Source: Membranipora membranacea
Lineage: Eukaryota > Bryozoa > Gymnolaemata > Cheilostomatida > Membraniporidae
Direction of reading: 5' to 3'
Assembly (NCBI GenBank): GCA_914767715.1
Contig: OU612066.1
Location: forward strand, 6,391,001-6,455,000
DNA: 64,000 nucleotides
The notes under the pieces were generated by a model, which did no database searches, had not been told where the DNA came from, and was given only the letters and a program-made list of their open reading frames with translations. This document shows positions 35,870-49,179 of the stretch, in pieces. Position 1 is the stretch's first letter. The number at the start of each line of letters is the position of its first letter. The position numbers and the translations under genes are program-made.

Positions 35870-36071
35870 CCAGGTCGTTGACGTTAGCATTTTGACCCAA
35901 TTTTTCTTCCCTGTCGCTCATCTTTAAGTTGAACTCTTCCAACTTGGTGAGTACAGGACCATAGCATACTCCTTTAATGATGAAGTGAGATATAAGCAGC
36001 AGCGTCAACCCAGTGATTAACAGATGAGTTCTCTTGTTGAGAGAGATTTCTTGACCTCTTCTGGGCACCAT
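35870..36071 (-). CDS. Short single-span membrane protein exon, copy 3
   Basis: ATG and the open frame are intact to a donor at the same place (CCTGG/GTAAGATAA). Compared with copies 1 and 2 about 14 residues differ, none of them stops or indels, for example LLISHFIIKGVCYG in the membrane span and MSDREEKLGQN after it. The hydrophobic character of the span is kept although neighbouring non-coding sequence differs in the same measure. Function unknown. Confidence 0.5.
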
Positions 36072-36400
36072 TCTTTGATCAGTTTGTGTGATCGGAACAA
36101 TTTTGATTGTTGAATTCTCTTCATGTCAACTGAATAAAAGTGCATGTACTCCTTTGTTAAAAGTTCACGAAAACTATGCAATGCTAGTTACTACATACTA
36201 TTGTCTAAATAATACCAAATTTCACCTAGCACACTAGCTTTCAGTTTTGAGTCAAGCATGATATTAAGGATTTTTTTTCGCATTGCGTACTTTAAAAACT
36301 GTCGATAGATAGAAGCTTAATCTATGAAATAAAAATTAATGAATTCTACATTAGAACAACTTGACCTATTGCATCATAGGATTATTTGCACTGTCAGTTT

Positions 36401-38400
36401 TCAGAATCAAGGCAATATGGTTTATACAACAGTCAATCTCAAATGATATTTGAAAGCATCCGATAGGAGCTCAAAACACTTTATGAGGGATGAACGCCAG
36501 AAAGAGCCGCTATACAAGTCGTGCTCTAAAAATGAAGAACAGACAATTTTGATGGCAGGAAAATACAGGATGATTCAACGGTACTAAAATGTGCTGAATC
36601 AAAGAATGAAGGGGACAGGCAGGCATGAAGCATGGAATGGCAGGAAATGAAGCAAATCAGATTCGTCAAAGTTGAAATGTTTTTTTTCTTTTGTCAGTCA
36701 GATAGCATTGCAAAGCCAATTCTAATTTAATGTTAGTGGCAGTACTTGTGTACAATGTATGAGCAGTCAATTCAAGTCATGATAGTGACGTCTCTTGCTG
36801 AAAAGTTGACAGAGCTCACTCTCAGAGTGTAACAAAACAAAAGATTTCCAGCTAATAAAGGCAAAAGTTGCAATTGAAATACTGAACATGTAGTTGGTAG
36901 TTTCACTGAGACAGTAGTCTTAATTCATATAACTTCACACTCAAAAGGAGTCTGACATAAATTCAATGTTTTCTTTTAAATCATGCTGACCTGACACAGC
37001 ATACATCTACAAACTGAGTTTAAATGGTAAATAAATGGGCATAAAGACTTCATTCCACAATGCTATTTGCTGAATTTAACCAAGAAGTTAAATACTTTAA
37101 GTCCCAAACCCCCTAACTGCACAGATACTACGAATATCATGACATAAATTTGTGACTTGGAGGCAAGTCTCGTCTTGTCTTTGAGTAGGGGCTGGCTGAG
37201 GTAACTTGAATCAACCTGGGTTCAGGTCTTAGGGACCCATAAAACTCAAGCATTGACTGGGAGCAAGGAGTTAACTTCTTGCTGGGAGGCAGGTGTTATA
37301 AAAAGAACCGCGACATATTGTTAGCTTGTCTTACACTCAGCTATTTCAAGTGTGTCAAGAATGAAAAATTTTCTTGCAAAAATTTACTTTTTTATGGCGA
37401 TTTGTTTTGTGCGAGAGAGTAAAATTTTATACGTATTAGTTGTTATCTGTTCTTTGACCATGTCAGGATATATTCCGGCCAGAAATCACTTTTGCAATCA
37501 TTTGGGGTCAAAGTTAATTTTGACTCCTGGTTATTTTACAATTGTGCCAAAAAATCCAATCTGAGTGATGATCACATCATAATATGCAATATTTAATTAA
37601 TTAGGAAGTATGACCTTGTAATGGCATGTTTATTGTCAAATGTTTTATGTTCCATTTATTCCACCCATCCATCCACCCACCCACCCAACGACCCAAACAC
37701 CCACCCATCCAACCATCCATCCAGAAGTGCAGTTAAGCTATTAAGTTATTTGTTTCTTGATAATGAGATACTGCCACCAATTGTCTGTGGAATTTTATAT
37801 CAATAGACTCTGTATATTTGTGCTTTTCAGTCATCCAAAGGTGAAATAATATCAATGTAATGATCAATTACCATCACATCGCAACATTAAACCGGTCTGA
37901 AGGATTGTGTTTTTAATCATAATATATACATATGATTTTGATACAGAACCCTGAATCCAGTACAACGAGGTTATATATCGTCCTTTGCATCTACTGGATA
38001 TAAGGGTGTACAAGTCTGTTGCAGGAATATCAGATTTGTCTACCAACATTGACAGACTAGCTTAAATCCTCATGACATAATGTTATCTATGTGTTCCTAA
38101 CATGGCCTGAAGTTTTTGTCAATTTAAGTAATGTCAGTCAAATAAGAAATTCAGAAAAAATTACAAGTGAATCATACTATTAGGTTTAATGTTTTAAGCA
38201 CCAAATGTCTCCCAGCTTTGATATTGAGCAAAATCAAGTTGTTCTTTTGACTCAGTTGAATTCATCAATGTATATGTAACTCAAATAACCGGCTACTGTT
38301 TTATGTGTTGTAAGATAGGATAAGAAATGGATTATTCAGCGCTAGTAGTGCATGTTTATACAGTGGGTTGTAGTACAAACGCATTTATCTTTTACTGTAC
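36401..38400. other. Non-coding, with a CCAT/CCAC-rich tract
   Basis: Nothing coding recognised. A low-complexity (CCATCCAC)-type tract runs about 37660-37725. The frame at 37352-37564 is hydrophobic but has no support. Confidence 0.5.
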
Positions 38401-38404
38401 CGGC

Positions 38405-38820
38405 TCCTCATTTGTCCAAAATCTGAAGTCGAAAAGGTGACTACTGCCAGCCTGGATTCTCATTGGTCGAAAATCTGAAGTCCAAAAAGTGACACCTGCC
38501 ATCCTGGCTTCTCATTGGTCAAAAATCTGAAGTTGAAAAAGTTACACCTGCTATCCTGGCCTCTCATTGGTTCAAAATCTGAAGTGACACCTGCTATCTT
38601 GGCTTCTCATTGGTCTTAAATTTGAAGTTGAAAAAGTGACACCTGCCTTTCTGACTTTTCATTGGTCAAAAATCTGAAGTTTGAAAAGTGACACCTACCA
38701 TCTTGGCTTCCCATTCGTTACAAATCAGAAGTTGAAAAAGTTACACCTGCCATCCTGGCTTCTGATTGGCCCAAAATCTGAAGTCGAAAAAGTGACACCT
38801 GCCATCCTGGCTTCTCATCG
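38405..38820. repeat. 52-bp satellite, about 8 units
   Basis: CTGAAGT motifs recur at 38423, 38475, 38527, 38579, 38622, 38674, 38726 and 38778. Spacing is exactly 52 bp except for one 43-bp unit with a deletion. Each unit contains (T)CATTGGTC, AAAAAGTGACACCTGCCATC and CTGGCTTCT variants. The ATTGG repeats are inverted CCAAT boxes. Confidence 0.93.
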
Positions 38821-39375
38821 GGGAAATTAGCCCGTATTTCAGGGCAGAAATCTTTACTAGCTCAAAATCGCTTGAAACTCTGTTTTGAGGTTCGAAATGA
38901 CGTCCCTATATCCCATCGTAAATATTAGCTCCCTGTGATAATGCGTTTATATTTTGGGTTTTTGCCAGAAATCTGCAGAAATTACTAGGGACAGTTTTTT
39001 GGAAATTAGCTCATATTTTTTGGCAGAAATCTTTACTGGCTCAGATTCGCTTGAAACTCTGTTTTGAGGTTTGCAACGACATCCCTCTATCCCATTTAAA
39101 CTATTAGCTACCTGTGACGATGCGTCTATATTTTGGTATTTTGCCAGAACTCTGCAAAAATTACTAAGTACGGTACTGGGGAAATTAGCCCATAATTTTG
39201 GGTAGAAATCATTACTAGCTCAGAATCGCTTGAAACTCTGTTTTGCGGTTCGCAATGACGTCCCTATATCCCATCTAAAATATTAGCTCCCTGTGACAAT
39301 GCATTTATATTTTGGTATTTTGCCAGAAATCTGCAAAATTTACTAAGTACAGTCCTGGGGAAATTGGCCCATATT
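38821..39375. repeat. 179-bp satellite, three units plus a partial
   Basis: GAAATTAGCCC starts at 38823, 39002, 39181 and 39360, giving 179 bp each time. Units share CGCTTGAAACTCTGTTTTG and ATATTAGCTCCCTGTGA. It follows the 52-bp array with no gap and leads into the dispersed repeat. Confidence 0.93.
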
Positions 39376-39722
39376 TTTAGTCTTGGAGAATTGAAATTCA
39401 GAGGAGATTGTTATTATTCCGTTGAAAAAATAGGAAAAGCGTGGACACTCATGGGAAAACCACTGAGCTTGACAGTTGCTTTAGCAAGAATATTGGATTA
39501 TTTCATAGAATAGAGTCAAATGTGCACTCTCTCCATCAAAAACTGTACACATGTGAATTCAAGTTATGACCTTTGACTGACCTGGCCAAAATCCAGATGA
39601 ACACACAACAGATCAATTTTGTGGGTGGGAGGTAATAATTTCAGGAAACATGTTCTAAATAAAAGATTTTTGGTCTAAATTCCTTGGAAAAGGAGATTTG
39701 AATAAAACATCCCTAGTAAAGA
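39372..39722 (-). repeat. Dispersed repeat, minus-strand copy
   Basis: Inverted partner of 24912-25262, alignable by eye along about 350 bp with roughly 75-80% identity. It adjoins the two satellites, so the three may be parts of one element. Confidence 0.83.
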
Positions 39723-40888
39723 GAAGAAAACTTATGTATCAGAACTGACATTCATTGCAGTTTATCCCACTCAATGCTGATGATAGAGCGTTTGGGCTTA
39801 CTCCAACACTTAAATCTCTTACCCCAATGTTGTTGGGGCTACCAAACACCACATTAATGCAATAGCTAGTGAGTTTGAGCTTATTTTAGCCTGTTATACT
39901 TTTCTACCCCAGTTTTCTCTCCCAACTCCAGATCTATTAAACCCCCGAAAATCTGGAGTTGTAAATTTAACCCCCGATAGGCTGAGGGGGGTAGGGGGTA
40001 CTCCCCACGCCCCTGCCCTATATCATACATATCTGTGAAACTTAGGTAGTGGACACTCACAGGCCGTGGCTTATCAAAATCTCCTCTCTATGACTGCATT
40101 ATTTCACTGTCAATTCATTGTACCAATGAGCACTACTTGATTGTACAGATAGAATTAATCATAAATACATCAGTTGAAATATTTTAGTTCATTCACATTA
40201 ATTGATATTAGTTTTTCCACATTCAAGGCTGTTATTTTACGATTTAACAACCCATTTATGTAATAGTCAGGCTTCTCTTGCTAGTTTTCAGTTTTTTTTT
40301 TGTAATTCATTTCCTCCGAGTAGTGGTTTAACAGGCCTGTCATTACTTGTGCCTTACTCAATCTCCGTTTTTGTGGCCCACAGTCTCTGTTGTATTACTT
40401 TACCAAACACATTAATTGGTACAAGGAGCTGAAGGAAATTGTGATTGATTGGTCCTTATCCCTTATATTCATACAACCAAGACTTATTGAGGCTAGTGAT
40501 AGCAATCACTGCATATCAATGATATTTGTTAATTAATTCATGTTCATTCATCATTGATGTACCCTCACTCATCCTTACCAATTATATCAATTGACCAACT
40601 AAATACTAATTTGTACCTCATTTTGTTAAGTGACTAACTACTCAGAGCAGCTTGTTAATTTCCTTCACCACAATACATATCATGATGATGAGGGGCTAGC
40701 ATCAAGGAGTAACAGCGCGAGTAACAGCATGAGTGACCCTTATTTTGGATTGCACAATATATAGTAGTGGGTTGGGGTGTAATATGAGTGATGACCTCTT
40801 TCACAGCTGGTTAGCTACAGGAGGAACTGACTTTCTTTTGTGCAACGGTGGCGCAAAGTCTGTCAAATCCTGCCGACCAATTAGTGCT
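39723..40888. other. Non-coding
   Basis: AT-rich; a G-rich/C-rich stretch around 39945-40015. No gene recognised. Confidence 0.5.
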
Positions 40889-40896
40889 CCCGCACG

Positions 40897-41630
40897 CAGA
40901 CTTGCCAACCTAATTTTTCCAAAATGAGTACAAAAATTTGCAAAATGATTAAAAATGCTTACATTACTCCAGGGTGCCTAAAATGACCAGAAAACGCCCC
41001 AAAAATTTTTTCGCGCTACACACGAAAAATGCCACAGTAAGTAGTCCTTAGTAGCGTAGGAGTGCAGATCACTCAACATAAGTCTTTTTCCCTTTGCGTT
41101 GTAAGGTGCAATCTGCTAATAATAAATGAGAAGTTGTTTGTAACCTAGCCTGTCTGGACAAGACAGGCTATTTGAAACCCTGTTTGCCCATCCTCCCTGG
41201 TTTGCCCTTGAAACACTGGGGCAGGAGATCTGAGTTATCTCACCCCAACAAGGAGGTAGACAACTTTGTTACTCTGATTAAAGAAAAGTTGAAGTTGGCA
41301 GAACCACCATATTCTACAATGGATTACTAGTTATGTTGTGTCTCATTGAAGAAAAGTTGTAATTTGGCTCATGCAAAACTTGGACAGGTAGAAAGTCAAC
41401 TGTAAATCAACATCATGGTTTTCTGCAGCCAATACCAGATTTTTAGACTATTATTTAACCATGACAACCAAGTAAACACTAAAGATAAAAGATGCGTTTT
41501 TGATTGCCTAGTTAGATGAACAGGCGTTTGGAAAACCATAAATGAGTACAACTAGCGTTTTGCGTTTAAAACTCAATTAGTGTCAAATAAGCGTTTACAA
41601 ACGCTTTATGCGTACAGGTTGGCAAGTATG
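40897..41630. mobile_element. 734-bp hAT-type element with perfect 8-bp target duplication
   Basis: CAGACTTGCCAACCT (left) and the reverse complement of the right end CATACTTGCCAACCT differ at one position. CCCGCACG flanks both sides (40889-40896 and 41631-41638). No transposase: non-autonomous. Inside, about 41103-41152 is a reverse-strand scrap of the MITE family at 20233. Frames around 41580-41845 cross the right end and are not genes. Confidence 0.9.
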
Positions 41631-41638
41631 CCCGCACG

Positions 41639-43341
41639 CTTTGGTTGTGCTCGCCCATGGTTTGGTGCTCCAACAAGCTTTATGTACCCTGTTCCGATTT
41701 TTATACGCATTTCAATGATTTACGCATCGGTGCAAAATTTGGGTGTGACAACCTCCTTAACAACATTTTGCACCGTAGTCATTCATTTTGGCAGATGTTC
41801 CTCACAATTTTTGAGGTACTAAATTATCATCTCATCTTTCTCTGATCAACAAAGGTGCACCTTCCTCAACTGTCATGTTGCTTTGAAGTGGCATTCGTTT
41901 GTTCCAATACACTCTCATTTAATTAATCTTGTGAGATTGCATTACAATGGATGTAGCGGTAAATATTCTCTTGAGTATACTGTGGATATTTGACAGGGGC
42001 CAAAGTTGCTAGGCCTCTGATTGGGGAATGATATTTAGAGAAAACAAGGCCTGAAACTGGTTGAGTGAAGTGGTAAGATAATATCCTCAAAGTTCAATAT
42101 AAAAGAGCAAAATCTCAATGAAATGACATAAAACTTATGCAAGATTTGAAATTAATGGTCAGTGGTATAAACATTGCTGCAAAGAACTCACTTAACAATT
42201 CAATGACAACTCAGGGGGGGGGGTCTCTCAATTAGATGGAGTAATGCTTTACTCACTTGTTATTTCAATCAGACAAATTCGTTCACAAATTTCCTATTCA
42301 GAATGTAAATAGCACATAGTATATCAAGGAGTGAGCAATCTTGCTCACTCACTGAGGAAGTGACCAGATTGCAATGTTGGCTCTTACATCCATGTACTTA
42401 TCTACCCAGTAGAAGGGAACCCGAAGGCATTGTATTGATTTCTTGCTGAATTAAATCAATGAACTAAACTTAGTTCATTGATTAAATGACCCACACTCTA
42501 TTGAACATGAACATATACTTTTAATTGGGGATCGTTGCATGTCCAAATCACTATCTTTCACAAAAAGCATAACGTCTGTATATTATCAGCCACGATAGAC
42601 AAGTGTGTTTTGTCTATGGCTTCAATGCTCAAACTTCACTGGGAGACATATAGCCCAACTAGTTGCATGAAAAGAAAGGGGATTCTGAGCCTAAGACTGC
42701 AGATGAACAAGACCACAGCCATCTTTGTCATTGGGCAGATAGGAGAAACAGACGGATAAAATCTCTACATTACACAAATAAAAGAGAAGGATACTGCTAG
42801 GACTCATCTGGAACACAGCAAAGCAACTTAATAAAGATTTTAAACAAAAAATAGCCCTCTTCGCTAATCAATAGGCCCGCGATACGACTAAGTAGATAAA
42901 ATGCTGCCTGAGAATGTGCTCTGAATATAGGAACATCATATCTACTGAGCATGGCACACATATTGGACCATTGGTGCTACTGAAGGCACAGAATCTACTA
43001 TGTTGTAAGTCCGTAGATATTCGCCATGGTATTTATCTTATATGATTTTATCATTCTACGCTCTTTGGGTGTCAGTCTACAATCATCCTGGCCCATGAGT
43101 GGTCCCCTCCCTTTGATTCCTCTTATGTCTTTCTCTTTGGGGTCGAAGCATCCACGGCACTGACATGGGTTTGTTTATGTTCCTTTGCCCGCTGCTATTA
43201 TGTGTGTCAGATTGGTGTGTTTTCTTGGGCTGACCGCCTGGTTGTTTCAATTTTGCTGCAACTCGAATCTAGTGCACTAACACATCCCTGATCTGGATGC
43301 TTAATATTAATGATCTAATACTAATATTATACTATATATAT
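41639..43341. other. Non-coding
   Basis: No supported gene or RNA. G run near 42213-42222. Confidence 0.5.
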
Positions 43342-43744
43342 CAGGGGCGTATATTCTAAAAAAAAATCACTCACTGACGTTTTAGAGATGACCATAATGA
43401 TCGGGCGCACCCTGATCCACACGCCGTAGGCGTGGCGTGGAGGGTGTGGGTCAATACACCGGGCTTTTGATTGGCTTGCCCAGCTCAAGGTCAAAAGTCA
43501 AACTTTGTATGTACCGTAATTCCTCACTTATAAGACACCCCCCTTGGGAGAAGTAAAAATGCTCCAGTTATAAAGCACCCATTTGAAAAAAAATTGATGG
43601 GATTCGAACCCACAATATTCTTAATAAACAGTGATTACTCGGCAGACGCTCTACACACTGAGCTATTCAGCCTGGCTTGCATAAGTTATCACAGATCTTG
43701 ATTTAACAATATCCGTGGTCCGTGATTTCTAATATACGCCACTG
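43342..43744. mobile_element. 403-bp hAT MITE with 8-bp target duplication
   Basis: Left CAGGGGCGTATATTCT and reverse complement of the right end CAGTGGCGTATATTAG are near identical; ATATATAT flanks both sides, though in an AT-rich setting. A CACGCC-GTA-GGCGTG hairpin lies near 43420. It contains a tRNA-like SINE head. Confidence 0.83.
43595..43682 (-). repeat. tRNA-derived SINE head inside hAT MITE
   Basis: Minus strand: GAATAGCTCAGTGTGTAGAGC (A box) and GGGTTCGAATCCCATC (B box) with tRNA-like order. The anticodon arm is expanded and does not pair well, so a working tRNA is unlikely. Confidence 0.65.
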
Positions 43745-46700
43745 ATATATATTATTATATTATAAATATTAATATTAATGCCTAAAACAATCTCTAACAC
43801 ATTTACTAACTGCTCAGTTCTCAGAACCACCTATGCGCACATAATTAGATCACTTTATCTCATATTATATTTATTTATTTATAGAGGTTTTCTTAGAAGT
43901 GTACAGATAACAAAAAGTATTCTATTATAGGTAACTTGTTGACCTCTGCTCATGGAAGAGCTTCTATGTTTCTTACGTAGATCTGTGAGCGGAAGACGAC
44001 TATGGTGGCAGATATACTCATCTGTGCTTATTGTGCGTTTCTGGGAATACATCATAACAACCATACAGGTTCAACCATATTCCGAGGGTGATGAGAGATT
44101 TGTGATTGACCTTCCAATGAGTTAGAGTGACTATTGGATTGACCAATGCAGAAACATTAATATGACAGATTGTGCTCTCAATCAATCGGAACAGACAACT
44201 CCTCATAATATTTTCATTTCTTTATTGGTTTGATCTAGAAATTATATTCAGCGATTCCATTATGTTTTTCCATTCAAATGATCTTACAGAATTCGCGCTG
44301 CAAGGGAGCTCCAGGTGCTCTCACCTGACAGGAAGCATTAGTTAGGCCTACTAGTGCCTAGTCAGGATGGCGAAAGTCAGTATGCAAACTTACTTACTGT
44401 TAGTCTTACTACCACTACTTGCTACAGCAGCTAGCATACTTCTGGTGAGTGTGACTGATACCACTGTACTGGTAATTGTGACTGTCAAAGTGTCAGACAG
44501 AGTGAGAGTGTATTTCAGATCAGGCAGTAGTAGAGTTAGAGTAAGAAAGTCAAAAATCATAGTAATAGTATTAGTACAAACAAAGTTTGTTGTGACAATT
44601 ATGAATAAAAGATCTTCCTCACATGTGACATAAACTCAAAGAAGAAGATGTTTGATTGTATGTTACATCAATGAACTCCCGCAGAGGGAGTTCATTGGTT
44701 ACATTAACACACCATTTTTGTAGTAATTAAGATGGTACATAATATACATACAACCACAGATTTTCTGCTTTGCCAATCATGACTGAGAGTCACTCTAGCT
44801 ATTCTTCTTCATTTTGTGTCTATAGGTAATTATGTGGAACACATCACATGCCTGGCGGAAGGAGTTGGAGGAATATACGATCGAGATGCCATATTTATGG
44901 TATTCCCTCCGATTGACTGACAGCTCTTTACCCGGACTTTCGGAGACATACTCACTAACTCAGCTTCTATATATCTGGTAATTATCTATTAGGCCTGCAA
45001 CTCAGCCTTATTTCTGATAGATCTAATCCTTAGCGCAGGGCTAAGTTAGACCACCATAGTATCACATTCATTAACTCTATTGAGGTCACAATGTTTGCGT
45101 TTATGTTTTTAATCCACCTCATACCGAATTTTTTTATGAACTACACTATTGGGCAGGCTGTGGGTTGTGACAGTCTGGGGCGCAGAGCTGTCTATCAATC
45201 TCATATATTCGGATTAATAATAAAGAGCCAACTAACACAAATAACTTTGTTAGTTCGACCATTCCATTGGTTTGACTTTTTGATTCTTCTTATTCCATGT
45301 GATTCCTTGTTTATTTGACATGCCATACAGTTTGTAAAACTGCTACTAACAAGCTTGTAGACACTGGCTGAAGTTATGTTACTTATGTTTATTTAAATTC
45401 AGCACTGTGATCACATGATCCAAAAGACCAAGAATCAGATTGGACAACTCTTTCTTTAATCAAAACTCACAGCTATAGCAATTTTTGAAACAACAATATT
45501 TCTTAGGCTGACTGATTGTCATTGACACAAACAAATATTTGTATCATGAACATTTTTTCTTTTAACTGTTTCGACAGTCTTGAAAGCCTGTCATCAGAAT
45601 ATCGATGGCTGGCTCACTGAATTTCGATGTTTAATTTATATTCCTAATTTAATCGCAGGACTGCCGACTCTCTGTACTACAGGAGAATGTTGCAGCTCTG
45701 GTGATATTTTCCCTAATGGACCGGATTGACTAACAATGATAGGCTCCTGTTCATTAGGCTCGTGATAATACACCGGTGGCCAGATCCGAAGATGGCGTCA
45801 TGTCCCATCCCCTCATCCATTTCGCAACTAGTTTATCTGATCTCTGGTTAGGTGGAGCTCTGCAAAAAATAAAAAGGTAAATTTTAGTTTGACTTGACAT
45901 TTGCACTGACAAGGAGTCTCTGATGTCTACATGACCTTTATCTTAGTCCTTTGGTGGATACATTCTAAGCAGGAACATTTCCTAATGATTTATACATTCT
46001 AACAGTTATATGCAAACGCTACGATATGGTAATTGCTACATATTTAGTTATACTCAGCAGGCTCTTTTCATTAGCAAAATATACTTCTCTTTGGCGAATA
46101 AATGTACATTAGGGCCGAATGATTTTGTTGTACAATTGTACAAGGCTTTACTATTTTGAGTTCACTGCGGTCCAATAAAGTGAACTTAGGAATTAGATTT
46201 GAAATATTGATCGGCTTTTCAAAGCTATCTCATTGCTATACCATGTGATGATTTGCATAATGCTTGCAAGCTTCATTGAGTGAGCAGTGTGCTGATCTGA
46301 CAATCAATTCATTATGTTGTGTACATCCTACAAAAAGGTTACACCAGTATTTCATCCTCTATACTACCGAGCAATAATGGGCAAACAGAATAACTGCTGG
46401 CTGAAATGAAAATGAAAGTAAAGCTATTCTAAAAAATTTTGACAATAACACCTGGTCTATTTCATCTGTTTTCTCCCTATCCCTCCATGGATTGCAGTGA
46501 ATTCAGACACCATTTCTAGCAGTTCTGACAGTGATAGCTGGTCATTTATTTTTCCATCTGCTGATGTTATATGCCTTATAAACTCTTTGAAATTTGTTGT
46601 TATTAAACCTAGGTAAAATGTCTTGAAGGGAACAGACCATTTAGTTGTAAATTGAGTTGACGGAGGGATAAATAATATTTTGTTCGTTCATATATAGATA

Positions 46701-49179
46701 TTGTGGTGTCACTGCCAATGGATGATGATGGCCTTTCTAGTTTCTGACAGCTTGCTGTTCACTTCAAGAGGTTGTTTCTGGGAATAAAGGATCTGGTTTT
46801 GATATCATCTGAAGGAGAAACTGGGGTAAGTCGTGCACATCTGATACTAGTCAGAGCTGTTCAAAGAGCATAGGCTCGATCACCCTGTCAGCAAATCCCT
46901 GTAAGGTTTGTTGCAGCTGCAACATGAAAATCTAACAAATATTATCATTCATACACCCCTGACCCTCTGGGTCTAAAAACCATATAGCCTAGATTACTAC
47001 TACGCCAGTTTTGAAAGTTTGTATTTTAATACAAACAAGGAAACAACATGACAACTTATAATGTAACATCATTTTGACACCCATGACATCAAAGAGCAAC
47101 TATGACCTTCACAAGAGCTCATTGTTGTTAGTAGGAAGGAGTTATCCTCAAGAACATACCCATCTTTGTTAAAACTCTCATCCTCTGATGCGGTCTTGAA
47201 CCGCCACCATTGACTTAGCTTTTATATGGGACCAGTAAATCGGAATCGGAGGCGAAGGTTACAAAAGCTGTAACAAACTTGTTATGTATTAATTGTTTTT
47301 TTTCCTGGTCACCTTCCCTAGGGCATGATCACTCACTTTACATAATTCTTTGAGGCTGATATTGGCGGTCCTCCTCATCAGACCAACGCTGGTGTATCGG
47401 CTACTGTCTCTAATTCAAAAGGATGTGTTGGCGTTTGGTTTTTTTTGCTCATGATATTGGATAATGAGTTTTATCTGGCCGCTAGTTCAATCACCAGCTT
47501 AATAGGTTTTTTGGTGAGTAGTAGGATGTGCACTGCAATCAGATTTTTTTTCTGAAGCTATAATTGAGATAGAATTTGCATGGTTGACTCGGACATCACA
47601 AGACGTGGGTTATTTCTGTAACATATTGGGTTAATATAAGTCACTTTCTTGTATTTGCCTGGATGCTCCACCTAAGGCCTGTAAGTCAGCTTCTTGGTGT
47701 GATGAAATGGTTTTTTTTCTCCGAGTCCCTGAGTTTGGAGTTATTACTTATTAGGTGAGAAATGTGCATCCAGCTACTCGGTGTGTCCGTGATTAGAATT
47801 CCTAGCTCGCCAATCTCACTATCCTCCTTGGCCTTTTAACTTCAGTCAGCTGGATATATATTTATTATTTTTTATATCCTCTACTGACATTTTTTTTATA
47901 GTGCTGACTCTTTTATGTAAGGGGCATTTTTTTTGTTGGAAATCTGTTTTCCACCTCATCTCAGAATATTGTGCTTGTTGCGGTCCATGTTTCCGCATTA
48001 CGTTACAGGCCCCTCCGACTACAAAATGAGTACTTACTCTCTCAGAAGTAAGCAAAAACATTTAACTAACGCAGCAGTTAATGGCCTTTTCAGTGTGTCA
48101 AGTTGTTTATTTTTGTCAAACATTTGAATCGTTACAATCTAACAGCAATATTATAGTATCATAGATATATAAGGAGACACATGCTATGTTCTTTAACACT
48201 CAGTGTGATCAAAATGGACGAATTATTAGTGTTAGGGCCTGATATTAAATGATATATGTCATGTAAAAAGTAATGTACAAGATATTATTTCATTCATAAG
48301 AGAAGCAGCCTGAGCGATGGCCAACATTTGTGTGAAGAAACGCGTTAGGCATTCACTATGTTTCCATCAGGGAGGGTGGGATGCAGAAGGCAAAAATAAA
48401 ACAAGTTTACACAAAAGTTGAACTAGTCACCTTCAGGCTTTTCCCCAAGAATAATAAACTCTACGTTTCCAGAGTCAGTGATAGAGGAATTAACATGAGA
48501 AAATCCTAACTTTGCAGCAGTTTCTCTGAGGAGAATTGAGTTAGATTCATCTGCAGTGTCACGAGATATATACTAATTTAGCTTTATACTGTCCCTTGAC
48601 ATGGCTTATTCGCCTCTTTTTCCTACACATTGCTGCAAGCTTTGAAACTATCCATACCACACTCTTTGCAACTACAATACTAACTGAGCTGAATAATAAC
48701 AGAAGAGTTTTCTAGATTTTTTACCTCACACAGCAGAGTGTTTTGACAAGGGAGATAACCTTCATGAAGAAAATATTGAGAAAACTAAAAGTTTTATATC
48801 TGATTTTTTTCCCCGATTGACTGGTCGTGTATGCTTGAATTCATGCTAGATCTCAAGTCTGAACCAAAGATTATCACTGGTTTTTTGTCAGGAGGGATCA
48901 AAAATGCTGTGGTGACATCTCTATTTCTTTTTAATTGTGAGAGACAGTAAAAAACACAAGAAATGCAGGTATAAAAGAGCGTCAGACTGTTAGAAAAATC
49001 TATATTCGATGTATGAGAAGTTTGTGGCAAGTTTACGAGCATTTCAAAAGACAAAAGCCATGAAGTTATATATTGAAATATGATTGTATAATAAAATATG
49101 TTATATACAATGCATGACAAGTTCTGAAATGTAATATGAATGAAGCTATGCGTAATATATACATGAATGTCAGCAAAGG
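43745..49179. other. 5.4 kb without a recognised gene
   Basis: AT-rich sequence with short unsupported frames. 44905-45055 resembles 14370-14490 (shared TCTGGTAATTATTA-like and CTGATCTAAACCTTAGC-like motifs). The hydrophobic minus-strand frame at 48794-49183 abuts the piggyBac stop codon and is probably flank. Confidence 0.5.

Larger units (their letters stand above)
34357..36400. repeat. Large direct repeat, copy 3
   Basis: Starts in the target duplication (CTACTGTTGCAAATGC, from about 34362) and is collinear with copies 1 and 2 until about 36400, where similarity fades. It carries the third membrane-protein exon. Confidence 0.87.

Noticed and set aside
37352-37564. Hydrophobic 70-codon frame resembling a signal peptide protein
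   Set aside because: Too short, no homologous copies in the window, no splice sites or conserved residues.
43595-43682. Possible tRNA gene
   Set aside because: Good boxes, but an expanded anticodon arm and location inside a MITE argue for a SINE.
47190-47215. B-box-like GGCGGTTCAAGACC on the minus strand
   Set aside because: No matching A box at tRNA distance was seen.
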